Part shown: piece after piece, positions 25,223 through 34,542 of the stretch | Position numbering within the stretch: the first letter of the stretch is position 1 | Layout of the letters: each line of letters starts with the position of its first letter | Source: Solirubrobacterales bacterium | Lineage (GTDB): Bacteria > Actinomycetota > Thermoleophilia > Solirubrobacterales > 70-9 | Assembly (NCBI GenBank): GCA_030152805.1 | Contig: JASLIG010000073.1 | Location: 1-52,666, forward strand | DNA: 52,666 nucleotides | Direction: 5' to 3' | The notes under the pieces: generated by a model | The model's database searches: none | Told to the model about the DNA's origin: nothing | What the model saw: the letters and a program-made list of their open reading frames with translations, nothing else | Made by a program: the position numbers and the translations under genes

Positions 25223-26293
25223 CGCTTCGAAAGCGCCTCGGTCGAGGGCGCCGCCGCGCAGGTGCCGTGTCAGGGCCTCGCCGGCCCTGGCTCCAGCCCG
25301 GAAGTCGGTGAAGAGCAGCAGGTCGGTCCCGGCCCTGGCCGCCGCCAGACCGGCCTTGGCCGGCCCGCCGAAGTCGCGCACCGCGGCCGATTCGAGCGCG
25401 TCGGTGATCGAAACGCCCGCGAAGCCGAGCCGGCCACGCAGCTCTGCGGTCGCGATCGCCGGGGCGAAGGCCGCCGGCACGGGCGAGAAGGCCGGGTAGA
25501 TCGCCGTGCTCAGCATCACCAGCTCCCCACCCGAAGCGACGAAGCGCCGGTAGGGCGCCTCGTCGACCGCGCGCAGGGTCTGCTTGGGGAGGGCGATGCG
25601 CTGTGCTTCGAAGTCGGTGTTTTCGCTGGCCACGCCCAGCCCCGGGAAATGCTTGCCGGTGGCGGCGACCCCGCCAGCCCGTAGGCCTTCGGCGAAGGGG
25701 ACTGCGGTCGCGGCGACCCGAGCGGGCGTCGTGCCGAAGCCACGCTGAGTATCGGCGATCGCCCCGGCCGGCCGCGCCACGTCGAGGACGGGCGCGAGGT
25801 CGACGTTGAAGCCCGCCCCGCGCAGGTTCGCCGCCGTCGCCCGCCCCTGGCGGCGACTGAAACCGGGACCGGCGGCGCCCATCGCTTCGGCCGAAGCGCT
25901 GGGAGCGCCCGCGAGCCGCTTGACCAGACCACCCTCCTGGTCGACCATCGCCAACAGCGGCTCGCGCAGCCCAGGAGGCCGCCGGATCGACTGCAGTTCG
26001 GCGATGAGTCGGCGAGCGGCCGCGCGGCTGGGAAGGTTCTCGGCGAAGAGGATCACGCCGGCGGCCGCGCCGCGGCGAATCATCTGCCGCACCGCCCCCG
26101 GCGCCCGAGTGCCCTGGAAGCCAATCACGATCCGCTGCCCGGCTAGTTGGGAGAGCGGCAGCCGCGAAGCGACACTTGGCTGCGGATTGCGCGCGTCATC
26201 GCCCAGCGCAGCACCGAAGGCAAAGGCGGCGATCGCCAGCCCCGCTGCCGCACCGGCGGCGATCCGCCTGCGTCTCGCCGTCCTCGACCCCAC
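25178..26293 (-). CDS. Exported glycoside hydrolase family 3 (NagZ-like)
   Basis: 371 aa. A basic n-region RTARRRR and hydrophobic IAAGAAAGLAIAAFAFGAAL form a signal peptide or anchor. The TIM barrel shows GVILFAENL, LLAMVDQEGGLVKRLAGAPS, VDLAPVLDVAR and KHFPGLGVASENTDFE (the NagZ acid/base loop, with the usual DSH replaced by ENTD). The nucleophile Asp is in GVSITDALESAAV. Members remove N-acetylglucosamine from cell-wall fragments. The changed loop makes the exact activity uncertain. GTG at 26293 abuts the inverted repeat at 26294-26337. Confidence 0.85.
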   Translation of the reverse strand: MGSRTARRRRIAAGAAAGLAIAAFAFGAALGDDARNPQPSVASRLPLSQLAGQRIVIGFQGTRAPGAVRQMIRRGAAAGVILFAENLPSRAAARRLIAELQSIRRPPGLREPLLAMVDQEGGLVKRLAGAPSASAEAMGAAGPGFSRRQGRATAANLRGAGFNVDLAPVLDVARPAGAIADTQRGFGTTPARVAATAVPFAEGLRAGGVAATGKHFPGLGVASENTDFEAQRIALPKQTLRAVDEAPYRRFVASGGELVMLSTAIYPAFSPVPAAFAPAIATAELRGRLGFAGVSITDALESAAVRDFGGPAKAGLAAARAGTDLLLFTDFRAGARAGEALTRHLRGGALDRGAFEASVGRVLRLRHGLPG

Positions 26294-26337
26294 GTGTCTG
26301 AGCTTAAGCCCCCATATGGGCGGTCAAGCTCAGACAC
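26294..26337. repeat. Nested palindrome in the GH3-bioB divergent promoter region
   Basis: Perfect 12-bp inverted repeat, GTGTCTGAGCTT (26294-26305) and AAGCTCAGACAC (26326-26337), around a 20-bp centre. The centre is itself a perfect 10-bp palindrome CCCATATGGG (26311-26320) with exactly the same midpoint. It lies between the start of the GH3 gene and bioB, 37 bp before the bioB ATG. It could be an operator for a biotin-responsive repressor or an RNA hairpin in the GH3 leader. It does not resemble the known BirA, BioR or BioQ boxes as I remember them. Confidence 0.7.
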
Positions 26338-26374
26338 GCCGGGCGTCCGGAGCGGTGCCTAGCCTTGCGCCGGA

Positions 26375-27519
26375 ATGCCGCCGTTGATCTCCTTCGAGGA
26401 AGCCCTCGCCTTGGGCGAGCTGACCGGTCATGAGGAGATCGGCGATCTCCTCGAGCGCGCTTGGCAGGTCCGTCGCGAGAACTTCGGCGACTCGACCGAC
26501 ATGTGCTCGCTGGTCAATGCCAAGTCAGGCGGTTGCGCCGAGGACTGCGGCTTCTGCGCTCAATCGCGCTACGCCGAGGCGGACACGCCGATGCACGCGA
26601 TGATGGAGCCGGAGCAGATTCTCGAGCACGCCAGAGCTGCCGAGGCGGCGGGCGCGCATCGCTTCTGCATGGTGACCCAGGGCCAGGGCCTCTCCAAGCG
26701 TGACTTCGAGAAAATCCTCGCCGGGGCCAAGCTGGTCGCCGAGCAGACCAACCTGAAGCGCTGCGCCTCGATCGGCCACATGTCCACGGAGCGGGCGAAG
26801 AAGCTGCGAGAGGCCGGCATCCAGCGCGTCCACCACAACGTCGAGTCGGCGCGCTCCTACTACCCGGAGGTCTCGACGACCGTCCGCTACGAGGGGCGCC
26901 TGCGCACGATTCAGGCGGTCAAGGAGGCCGGGCTGGAGACCTGCGTCGGCGGCATCCTCAACCTCGGCGAGTCGCCCCGGCAGCGCGTCGAGATGGCCTT
27001 CGAGCTCTCCGGGATCAACCCGACCTCGGTGCCGATCAACCTGCTCAACCCGCGCAGCGGCACCAAGTTCGGCGAGCGTCCGCTGATGGACGCCTGGGAG
27101 GTGGTCAAGTGGGTGGCGATCTTCCGCCTGATCATTCCCGGCGCCCTCTTCCGCCTCTGCGGCGGCCGGGTCGAGAACCTCGGCGACCTGCAGCCGCTGG
27201 CGGTCAAGGCCGGCCTCAACGGGGTGATGATGGGCAACTTCCTGACCACGCTCGGTGCCGAGCCCGAGGACGACCGGGCGATGTTCGAGGAGCTGGGGCT
27301 GAACGTGGCGCGCCAGCCCGACAACGGCGCTAATCCGCGCCCCGACAATCGCGACGGCTGGCTCGAGGGTGAGACCCCGGCGACGCCGATCGACGAGCTG
27401 ATCGACCACCAGGACGAAGCGGACTTCTGGGATCCCTCGACGCAACTGCGGGTGATCAAGAAGACGAAGAAGCCTCCCCCGTATCCAATGCCGGACCCGG
27501 CATCCTCCGCCCCCGCGGC

Positions 27520-27523
<4 letters not shown>
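26375..27523 (+). CDS. bioB: Biotin synthase
   Basis: 382 aa radical-SAM enzyme that inserts sulfur into dethiobiotin. The 4Fe-4S motif GCAEDCGFC is at residues 53-61 (Cys54, Cys58, Cys61). The 2Fe-2S cysteines lie in FCMVTQGQG and CASIGHMS, with a third in ETCVGGILNLGES. The conserved FRLCGGRVE holds the Arg equivalent of the E. coli cluster ligand. The C-terminus carries about 50 extra residues ending in a Lys/Pro-rich tail, which is longer than E. coli BioB (346 aa). The stop overlaps bioF (ATGA), so bioB-bioF-bioD form an operon. Confidence 0.96.
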
Positions 27524-28722
<1,199 letters not shown>

Positions 28723-28727
28723 GCGTT

Positions 28728-29399
28728 TTGCGCGGCGTCTTCGTCACCGGCACCGGCACCGAGGTGGGCAAGACCGTCGTCGCGGCCGTGCTCGCCCGGA
28801 CCCTCGCCGCACAGGGCAAGCGCGTGGCGGTCTTCAAGCCGGCCGTCACCGGCCTCGTGGAATCGGGAGAGCCCGACCACGCCCTGCTGCGCCGCGCCGC
28901 CGAATCGGCGCAGAGCGACGACGAGATCGCCCCCTACCGCTACGGGCCGCCAGCCTCCCCCCATCTAGCCGCCGCCCAGGCCGGCGAGGAGATCGACGCC
29001 GAGCGCCTGCTCGTAGCCGCCCACGATGCCGCGGCCGGCGCCGACATCCTGGTCTGCGAGGGCGTGGGCGGACTGTTGGTGCCGCTCGCCGCTCGAGGCG
29101 AGCGGCTCTACCTGGTTCGGGACCTCGCGGCGGACCTCGGGCTCCCGCTCGTCGTCGTCGCCCCACCCGGCCTCGGCACGATCAACCACACGCTGCTGAC
29201 GATCGAGGCGGCCCGCGCCACGCGGCTCACCGTGGAGACCGTGGTGCTTACCCCCTGGCCCGAGAGACCGAGCGCGATCGAAGAATCAAACCGCGAGACG
29301 ATCGAAGCCCTCGGCGCGATCAGAGTTGAGACGCTGCCTCCACTTGACCTGGCGGATCCGGGCTCATGGCCAACACTTCACGCTCCTCCTCTGGGTTGA
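28728..29399 (+). CDS. bioD: Dethiobiotin synthetase
   Basis: 223 aa from TTG at 28728. An ATP-dependent carboxylase closing the ureido ring of dethiobiotin. The P-loop GTGTEVGKTVV is at residues 8-18, the substrate Lys-Pro is in VAVFKPAVTGL, and ILVCEGVGGLLVPL is the conserved EGAGG-type segment with Val for Ala. GLGTINHTLLTIEAAR matches the family motif. The last 80 bp overlap the convergent MFS gene, an unusually long antisense overlap. Confidence 0.93.
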   Translation: MRGVFVTGTGTEVGKTVVAAVLARTLAAQGKRVAVFKPAVTGLVESGEPDHALLRRAAESAQSDDEIAPYRYGPPASPHLAAAQAGEEIDAERLLVAAHDAAAGADILVCEGVGGLLVPLAARGERLYLVRDLAADLGLPLVVVAPPGLGTINHTLLTIEAARATRLTVETVVLTPWPERPSAIEESNRETIEALGAIRVETLPPLDLADPGSWPTLHAPPLG

Positions 29400-30807
29400 G
29401 CGCCTGCCGCTTGGCGCGGATCGCGGTGGCGCCGATTACCGCGCCCAGCGCGGCCACGACGGCGCAGATGCTCATCGCGTTGCCGAGCGCGTCGACGAAC
29501 TGCTGCGGGCTGGCGTCGGAGAAATTGGCCCCGACCGATCCCTGGAAGATCGCGCCGGTGACGGCGACACCGAGGCTGCCGCCGACCATGCGGAACATCG
29601 AGAGCACGCCGGAAGCGACGCCGGCCTTCTCCACCGAGACGGCGTTCATCGCCGCACTCGTCATCGGCGACATCGTCAGCGCGATGCCGATGCCGAGCAG
29701 CATGAAGCCGGGCAGCAGGTCGAGGTAGCTGGAGTCGACCGCGATGCCGCTGAAGCTGTAGAGCGAGGCGGCGACGATGCCGAGGCCGGCCGCGATCAGC
29801 CAGCGTGGGCCGAAGCGGTCGGCAAGCCGCCCGGCCACCGGCGCCACGCCGACGATCATCAGCGTCGAGGGCAGGAAGCGCACGCCCGCCTCCAGCGGCG
29901 AGTAGCGCAGGATGTCCTGCATGTAGAGGGCGAGGAAGAAGAAGACGCCGAGCATCGAGAAGGAGACGATCAGGGCGACCACCACCGCGCCGAGGAAGTT
30001 GCGATCGGAGAAGAAGCGGAACTCGACCATCGGCGCCTTGACTTTCAGCTCGATCGCGATGAAGGCGAGCAGGCCGACGGCCGAGCCGATCAGTAGGGCG
30101 ACGATCTCGGTCGAGCCCCAGCCCCATTCGTTGCCCTCGACCAGGGCGAGGATCAGCGCCGCCAGGGCGGTGGTCAGCACCGCGACGCCGGCGTAGTCGA
30201 CCTCGCGGCCGACCGTGGTGTCGCGCGACTCGCGCACGGCGAACAGGGACGCGGTGACCGCGCCGATCGCGACCGGGATGTTGAGGTAGAAGATCGCCCG
30301 CCAGCTGACGTGCTCGGTAAGGAACCCTCCGACCACCGGGCCGACCGCGAGCGCGAGCGCGGAGACGCCGGCCCACATCCCCATCGCCTTGCCGCGCTCT
30401 GAGGCCGGGAAGGCGTCGGTGATGATCGAGAGCGTCGCCGGCATCATCAGCGCGGCGCCGACGCCCTGCACGACGCGGCTGATCACCAGGTCGGTGGAGT
30501 TTGCGGCCAGGCCCGCGGTCGCCGAGGAGAGGGCGAAGATGACGACGCCGAAGAGGAACATGCGGCGGCGGCCGAAGATGTCGCCGAGTCGCCCGCCGGT
30601 GGCCAGCAGCACCGCGAAGGAGAGCGTGTAGCCGTTGATCGTCCACTCGAGGCCGGAGATCGAGGCGTCGAGGTCGCGCTGGATCGAAGGCAGCGCGACG
30701 TTCACAACCGTGTTGTCGAGCATGATCATGAACAGCGCGAAGCACATCGCTCCGAGCGTCCACCACTTGCGGTTGTCGTCGGTGATCAGGTGGCGATAAC
30801 GGGTCAA
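29320..30807 (-). CDS. MFS drug-efflux transporter, DHA2 (14-TMS, EmrB/QacA) type
   Basis: 495 aa from TTG at 30807, which overlaps the MarR stop (TTTGA) and has GGAGGT upstream. Motif C-like LDNTVVNVALPSIQRDLDAS in TM1, WTINGYTLSFAVLL in TM2, GGRLGDIFGRRRMF (motif A), and later FRMVGGSLGVAVTGAIF mark the DHA2 family; 14 hydrophobic helices can be counted. It expels drugs or other amphipathic compounds with proton influx. Being coupled to a MarR regulator and sitting between bioD and bioA, it might alternatively export a biotin-related compound (speculation). Confidence 0.92.
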   Translation of the reverse strand: MTRYRHLITDDNRKWWTLGAMCFALFMIMLDNTVVNVALPSIQRDLDASISGLEWTINGYTLSFAVLLATGGRLGDIFGRRRMFLFGVVIFALSSATAGLAANSTDLVISRVVQGVGAALMMPATLSIITDAFPASERGKAMGMWAGVSALALAVGPVVGGFLTEHVSWRAIFYLNIPVAIGAVTASLFAVRESRDTTVGREVDYAGVAVLTTALAALILALVEGNEWGWGSTEIVALLIGSAVGLLAFIAIELKVKAPMVEFRFFSDRNFLGAVVVALIVSFSMLGVFFFLALYMQDILRYSPLEAGVRFLPSTLMIVGVAPVAGRLADRFGPRWLIAAGLGIVAASLYSFSGIAVDSSYLDLLPGFMLLGIGIALTMSPMTSAAMNAVSVEKAGVASGVLSMFRMVGGSLGVAVTGAIFQGSVGANFSDASPQQFVDALGNAMSICAVVAALGAVIGATAIRAKRQALNPEEEREVLAMSPDPPGQVEAASQL

Positions 30808-31349
30808 ACTGCTCCCACCTCCTTCAGGTGTGCAAAAGCCTCGGCGATGTCCTCGCGGTCCATCAGCGAGTCGACGGCCGCGTCGAGCTTGCGGCGCTGC
30901 GCGGCGCTGAGGCTGGCGGCAAAGGTCTCCATCCCGGCCTGGCGCACGACGACGAGCGTGTCGACGAGCTTCTTGCCCCTGGCGGTGATCGCGACGCGGC
31001 GCACGCGCCGGTCCTCGCGATCCTCGACCCGGCTGGCGAGCCGCTTGCGGACCAGGCCGTCGACGGCGCGGCTCATCGAGGGAACCGAGACGCCGAGCGC
31101 CTCGGCCAGCTCGCTCACCTGCCGCGCCTCGGTCGCCTCCCCCAGTCCGCCCAGCTCGAGCAGGGCCTTTGACTGGGTCATCGAGAGGCCGCTCTCCTCG
31201 ATCACGCGCAGCACGTTGCCGCGGTCGTAGAGGAAGAGGTGGCGCAGCAGGGCGCTGATCCGCGCCGCCGTTTCCTGCGCCTCCTCGCTGACGTCTGGAG
31301 CGGTGACCTCCTCGACGATCGCTGCGATCTCGCTCGCTTGCATGCGCAT
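30804..31349 (-). CDS. MarR-family transcriptional regulator
   Basis: 181 aa from ATG at 31349 (ATG at 31343 or an upstream in-frame start also possible; no clear ribosome-binding site, so the mRNA may be leaderless). The winged helix is clear: LSMTQSKALLELGG, ARQVSELAEALGVSVPSMSR, AVDGLVRKRLASRVEDREDR and VRRVAITARGKKLVDTL. It probably represses itself and the MFS gene and is relieved by a small phenolic or drug ligand. A 10-bp inverted repeat (31366-31391) sits 17 bp upstream of the start. Confidence 0.9.
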   Translation of the reverse strand: MRMQASEIAAIVEEVTAPDVSEEAQETAARISALLRHLFLYDRGNVLRVIEESGLSMTQSKALLELGGLGEATEARQVSELAEALGVSVPSMSRAVDGLVRKRLASRVEDREDRRVRRVAITARGKKLVDTLVVVRQAGMETFAASLSAAQRRKLDAAVDSLMDREDIAEAFAHLKEVGAV

Positions 31350-31365
31350 AATACTTGCAGAATCG

Positions 31366-31391
31366 CAACTATTTCTCAAACGAAATAGTTG
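31366..31391. promoter_or_regulatory. Inverted repeat, probable MarR operator
   Basis: CAACTATTTC and GAAATAGTTG form 10-bp perfect arms with a 6-bp AT-rich centre (TCAAAC). The site lies just upstream of the MarR start and 79 bp upstream of bioA. The AT-rich arms stand out in high-GC DNA. Size and position fit a MarR dimer site; binding is inferred. Confidence 0.7.
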
Positions 31392-31470
31392 TGCGTGTGA
31401 CCATGATCACACGGAGCCGCGAACTCACCGGAGTTTCTGGCCGGGGGCGGGGCTAGTGTCGTGCGGAGCG

Positions 31471-32778
31471 ATGGCCGACCACGCTCAGCTCGACCGGGAC
31501 CACGTCTGGCACCCATTCACGCAGCAGCAGGGCTGGTGCGAGGAAGAGCCGCTGATGATCGAGGCGGGCGCCGGCTCCCACCTCGTCGCCAGCGACGGGC
31601 GGCGCTACATCGACGGGGTCTCCTCGCTCTGGTGCACAGTGCACGGGCACGGGCACGCGGGAATCGACGCGGCGATCGTGGCGCAGCTCGAGAAGGTCGC
31701 GCACACGACCATGCTCGGTCTCGCCCATCCGGGCGCCGCCGAGCTGGCGGGCCGCCTAGTCGATCTCGCCCCAGAGGGGCTGACCCGCGTCTTCTATTCG
31801 GAGTCCGGCTCGACCGCGGTCGAGATCGCGCTGAAGATGGCCTTCCAGTTCCAGCAGCAGCGCGGCGGCCAGCACCGGCGCCGCACCTCCTTCGTCCACC
31901 TGCGCGACTCCTACCACGGGGACACGATCGGCTCGGTTTCGGTCGGCGGCATCGACCTCTTCCACTCCACATACCGGCCGCTGCTCTTCCAGACCCACGC
32001 GGCCGAGCCGGGCGACGCCCCCGATCTCGAGCGCATCCTCGCCCGTCACGAAGAGGAGATCGCCGCGGTGATCGTCGAGCCACTCGTCCAGGGGGCGGCC
32101 GGCATGCTCACCCATCCGCCCGGCTACCTGCGCGAGGTGCGGGAGCTCTGCGACCGCTTCGGCGTGCTGCTGATCTGCGACGAGGTGGCGACCGGTTTCG
32201 GCCGCACCGGCACGATGTTTGCCTGCGAGCAGGAGAGCGTGGCCCCCGACCTGCTCTGCCTGGCCAAGGGGCTGACCGGCGGCTACCTGCCGCTTGCCGC
32301 GACGATGACCAACGAGCGCCTCTACGAGGGCTTCCTCGGCGCCCCCGAGGAGTACCGCACCTTCTTCCACGGCCACACCTACACCGGCAATCCGCTCGCC
32401 TGCGCTGCCGCCCTCGCCAGCCTCGACGCCTTCGAGGAGGAGCGCACGCTGGAGCGGCTGCAGCCGAAGATCGAGCTGCTGCGCGAGCTGCTTGGCGCGA
32501 TCGAGGCGATGCCCGAGGTCGCCGAGGTGCGCGGCCGCGGCTTCATGGCGGGGATCGACCTGGGGGAGCACGACCCGTCCCTGCGCATGGGTCACCAGGC
32601 GACCCTTGAGGCGCGCAAGCGGGGCGCGATCGTCCGTCCGCTCTCAGACGTCGTCGTCCTCATGCCCCCGCTTTCGATCTCCGAGACCGACCTGCGCCGT
32701 CTGCTCGAGATAACTCGAGAGTCGATCCAAGCGGCCTGTTCGAGCGCCGCGTCCGCGCAACTCGCCCAAGCGGCCTGA
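31471..32778 (+). CDS. bioA: Adenosylmethionine-8-amino-7-oxononanoate aminotransferase
   Basis: 435 aa class III PLP aminotransferase making DAPA from KAPA, with SAM as amino donor. N-terminal DHVWHPFTQQQGW is typical of BioA (WxPFTQ). Further motifs are DGVSSLWCTVHGHGHAGID, FYSESGSTAVEIALKMAFQF, SYHGDTIGSVSVGGID, LLICDEVATGFGRTGTMFAC and the PLP lysine in LCLAKGLTGGYLPLAATM. ATG at 31471 places the WHPFTQ motif at the usual distance. It is separated from bioBFD by the MFS-MarR pair, facing away from MarR, so its promoter overlaps the MarR control region. Confidence 0.94.
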   Translation: MADHAQLDRDHVWHPFTQQQGWCEEEPLMIEAGAGSHLVASDGRRYIDGVSSLWCTVHGHGHAGIDAAIVAQLEKVAHTTMLGLAHPGAAELAGRLVDLAPEGLTRVFYSESGSTAVEIALKMAFQFQQQRGGQHRRRTSFVHLRDSYHGDTIGSVSVGGIDLFHSTYRPLLFQTHAAEPGDAPDLERILARHEEEIAAVIVEPLVQGAAGMLTHPPGYLREVRELCDRFGVLLICDEVATGFGRTGTMFACEQESVAPDLLCLAKGLTGGYLPLAATMTNERLYEGFLGAPEEYRTFFHGHTYTGNPLACAAALASLDAFEEERTLERLQPKIELLRELLGAIEAMPEVAEVRGRGFMAGIDLGEHDPSLRMGHQATLEARKRGAIVRPLSDVVVLMPPLSISETDLRRLLEITRESIQAACSSAASAQLAQAA

Positions 32779-32787
32779 GCCGATCCT

Positions 32788-33348
32788 GTGACGAATCGCC
32801 GCCTCGCCCGTAGTAAGGGCGTGAGCGAAGCAGTCCTTGCCGCTACAGAAGCGCCACCCGGGACCGGGCTCGACTTCGAGCGGCTCTACCGGTCCAGCCG
32901 CGACGACGTCTACGCCTACGCCGCCGGCCTGCTTCGCGATCGCAGCGCCGCCGAGGAGGTCACGGCGGCCGCGTTCGAGCGCGCGTTCCGCAAGCACTCG
33001 CGGTTCGACGCTCGCCGGGGAAGCGCCAGGGCCTGGCTTTTCGGCATCGCCCGCAACGCGGCGCTGGACGAGCTGCGCCGGCGCCGGCGCCAGGCGGAGC
33101 TCGGCGTCGATCCGCTCGATGCGAGCGAGATCGCGGGGAGCAACGAGCGCAGCGAGCTGCGCCTTCTCCTCGGCGACGCCCTCGGCCGGCTCGACGGGGC
33201 CGAGCGGGAGCTGATCGCGCTCAAGTTCTTCGCCGGCCTCTCCAACCAGGAGATCGCCCGCGTGCTCGGCACCAGCGAGTCGAACGCGGGCACACGACTG
33301 CACCGAACCGTTACCAAGCTGAGGGAGGCATGCGATGGAGCGCCCTAG
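32788..33348 (+). CDS. ECF-type RNA polymerase sigma factor
   Basis: 186 aa from GTG at 32788; GTG at 32821 is an alternative. Region 2: FERLYRSSRDDVYAYAAGLL, AEEVTAAAFERAFRKHSRF, ARAWLFGIARNAALDELRR. Region 4: LDGAERELIALKFFAGLSNQ, EIARVLGTSESNAGTRLHR. It starts 9 bp after bioA, but the functional partner is clearly the next gene, which overlaps by 14 nt and encodes a two-TM protein that may act as anti-sigma factor. Confidence 0.9.
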   Translation: MTNRRLARSKGVSEAVLAATEAPPGTGLDFERLYRSSRDDVYAYAAGLLRDRSAAEEVTAAAFERAFRKHSRFDARRGSARAWLFGIARNAALDELRRRRRQAELGVDPLDASEIAGSNERSELRLLLGDALGRLDGAERELIALKFFAGLSNQEIARVLGTSESNAGTRLHRTVTKLREACDGAP

Positions 33349-34483
33349 GAACCACGACGACATCGCCACGGCGCTGGCTGAGATGCGGCCGGCCCCCCGA
33401 GCAGAGTTCGCGGCCGAGCTGGACCAGTGGGCGGCAGCCGGCTTCCCACGTGCTTCGCAGGCACGCCGTTTGCCGCTTGCCGGCCTCGCCTCGCGCATGC
33501 GCAGCCTGGCGCCGCGTCGGCTCGCTTTCACGGCCGCGGGAGCCGCCCTCACCGCGATCGTCGTCGCCACAATGGTCGTCGCGAGCAACGATTCAGGGTC
33601 AAGGCGAAGTTTGATTGCACTTGAACAGCCGGCAACAGTGCGCCCCGGCGGCGTCCGGCATTCGGAGACCGTGCCAAGGGCAGCCCGCGGTTCGGTGGAA
33701 TCCAGTGCCGAGAGTGCCGGAAACGCCTCCTCGCCACGACCCACTGGTGGCAGCCCCCTGCTCCAGCTCTCCAGCGTGGTCCCGTTTTCGAGGCAGGCCG
33801 GCGGGCGGCTGGCGCACCGCGACATCGAACGCTCGGCCGAGATCGGCCTGCTGGCCGACCCAGCCGACGTGGCCAGCGACTCGGCAGAGGTCTTCGCCGC
33901 CGTCCACGACGCGCGCGGGATCGTCCTGCGCTCAACCACCACCGCGGGCCGCAACGCCGGCGCGCGCTTCGACCTGCTGATCCCGAGCGCCAGGCTCGGT
34001 GACGCGCTCGCCGCCTTCTCGGCGATCGACGAGGTGCGCACCCGGCACGAGGCGACCGCCGACATCACCAAGCCGACGGTCTCGCTGGAGGAAATGCTGC
34101 GCGATTCGCGGGCGAAGGTGGGTGGGCTCCTCGCCCAGCTCGCCGCAGCGGAAACCGAAACCGAACGGGAAGCGATCGAAGTGGGGCTGCGCCGCGAGCG
34201 CCACCACGGCGCGGTCCTGCGTGCACGGCTGAGCAAGCTGCGCGACCGCGCCGACTTCTCCCGCGTCTCGCTGCGCATCGAAACCGATTCCTCGGCTGCC
34301 ACGGGAGGGGCCTGGGGAGTCGACGACGCCTTCGAGGACGCCGGCCACATCCTCGGCATCGCCGTCGGCGTCACCCTCGTCGGTCTCGCCGTGCTCGCAC
34401 CCCTCGCCCTGCTCAGCCTCCTCGCCTGGCTCGTCCACCGGGCCTGGCTGCGAGCTGCGCGAGCTCGCGCTCTTGATGCGTAG
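33335..34483 (+). CDS. DUF4349 membrane protein, candidate anti-sigma partner
   Basis: 382 aa. A short cytoplasmic N-terminus (about residues 1-60), a TM helix (LAFTAAGAALTAIVVATMVV), then a DUF4349 region: RLAHRDIERSAEIGLLADPA, IVLRSTTTAGRNAGARFDLL, IPSARLGDALAAFSAIDEVR, a coiled coil around 240-310 and a C-terminal TM (ILGIAVGVTLVGLAVLAPLALL). DUF4349 proteins are exported or membrane-bound and poorly understood. The gene overlap with the ECF sigma factor and the cytoplasmic tail suggest membrane control of that sigma factor. There is no ZAS motif, so this is inference. Confidence 0.8.
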   Translation: MERPRNHDDIATALAEMRPAPRAEFAAELDQWAAAGFPRASQARRLPLAGLASRMRSLAPRRLAFTAAGAALTAIVVATMVVASNDSGSRRSLIALEQPATVRPGGVRHSETVPRAARGSVESSAESAGNASSPRPTGGSPLLQLSSVVPFSRQAGGRLAHRDIERSAEIGLLADPADVASDSAEVFAAVHDARGIVLRSTTTAGRNAGARFDLLIPSARLGDALAAFSAIDEVRTRHEATADITKPTVSLEEMLRDSRAKVGGLLAQLAAAETETEREAIEVGLRRERHHGAVLRARLSKLRDRADFSRVSLRIETDSSAATGGAWGVDDAFEDAGHILGIAVGVTLVGLAVLAPLALLSLLAWLVHRAWLRAARARALDA

Positions 34484-34519
34484 CCGATATTGACCCCACC
34501 AGAGTGGGGTCAATATCGG
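34484..34519. terminator. Perfect 16-bp hairpin after the DUF4349 gene
   Basis: CCGATATTGACCCCAC (34484-34499) and GTGGGGTCAATATCGG (34504-34519) are perfectly complementary around a 4-nt loop. The hairpin immediately follows the DUF4349 stop and precedes the NUDIX start by 23 bp. There is no U-tract, so it would be an intrinsic terminator of the GC-hairpin type or a protein site. Its symmetry means it could act on both strands. Confidence 0.7.
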
Positions 34520-34542
34520 ATGCGCAGAGATATGGTGGCTCG

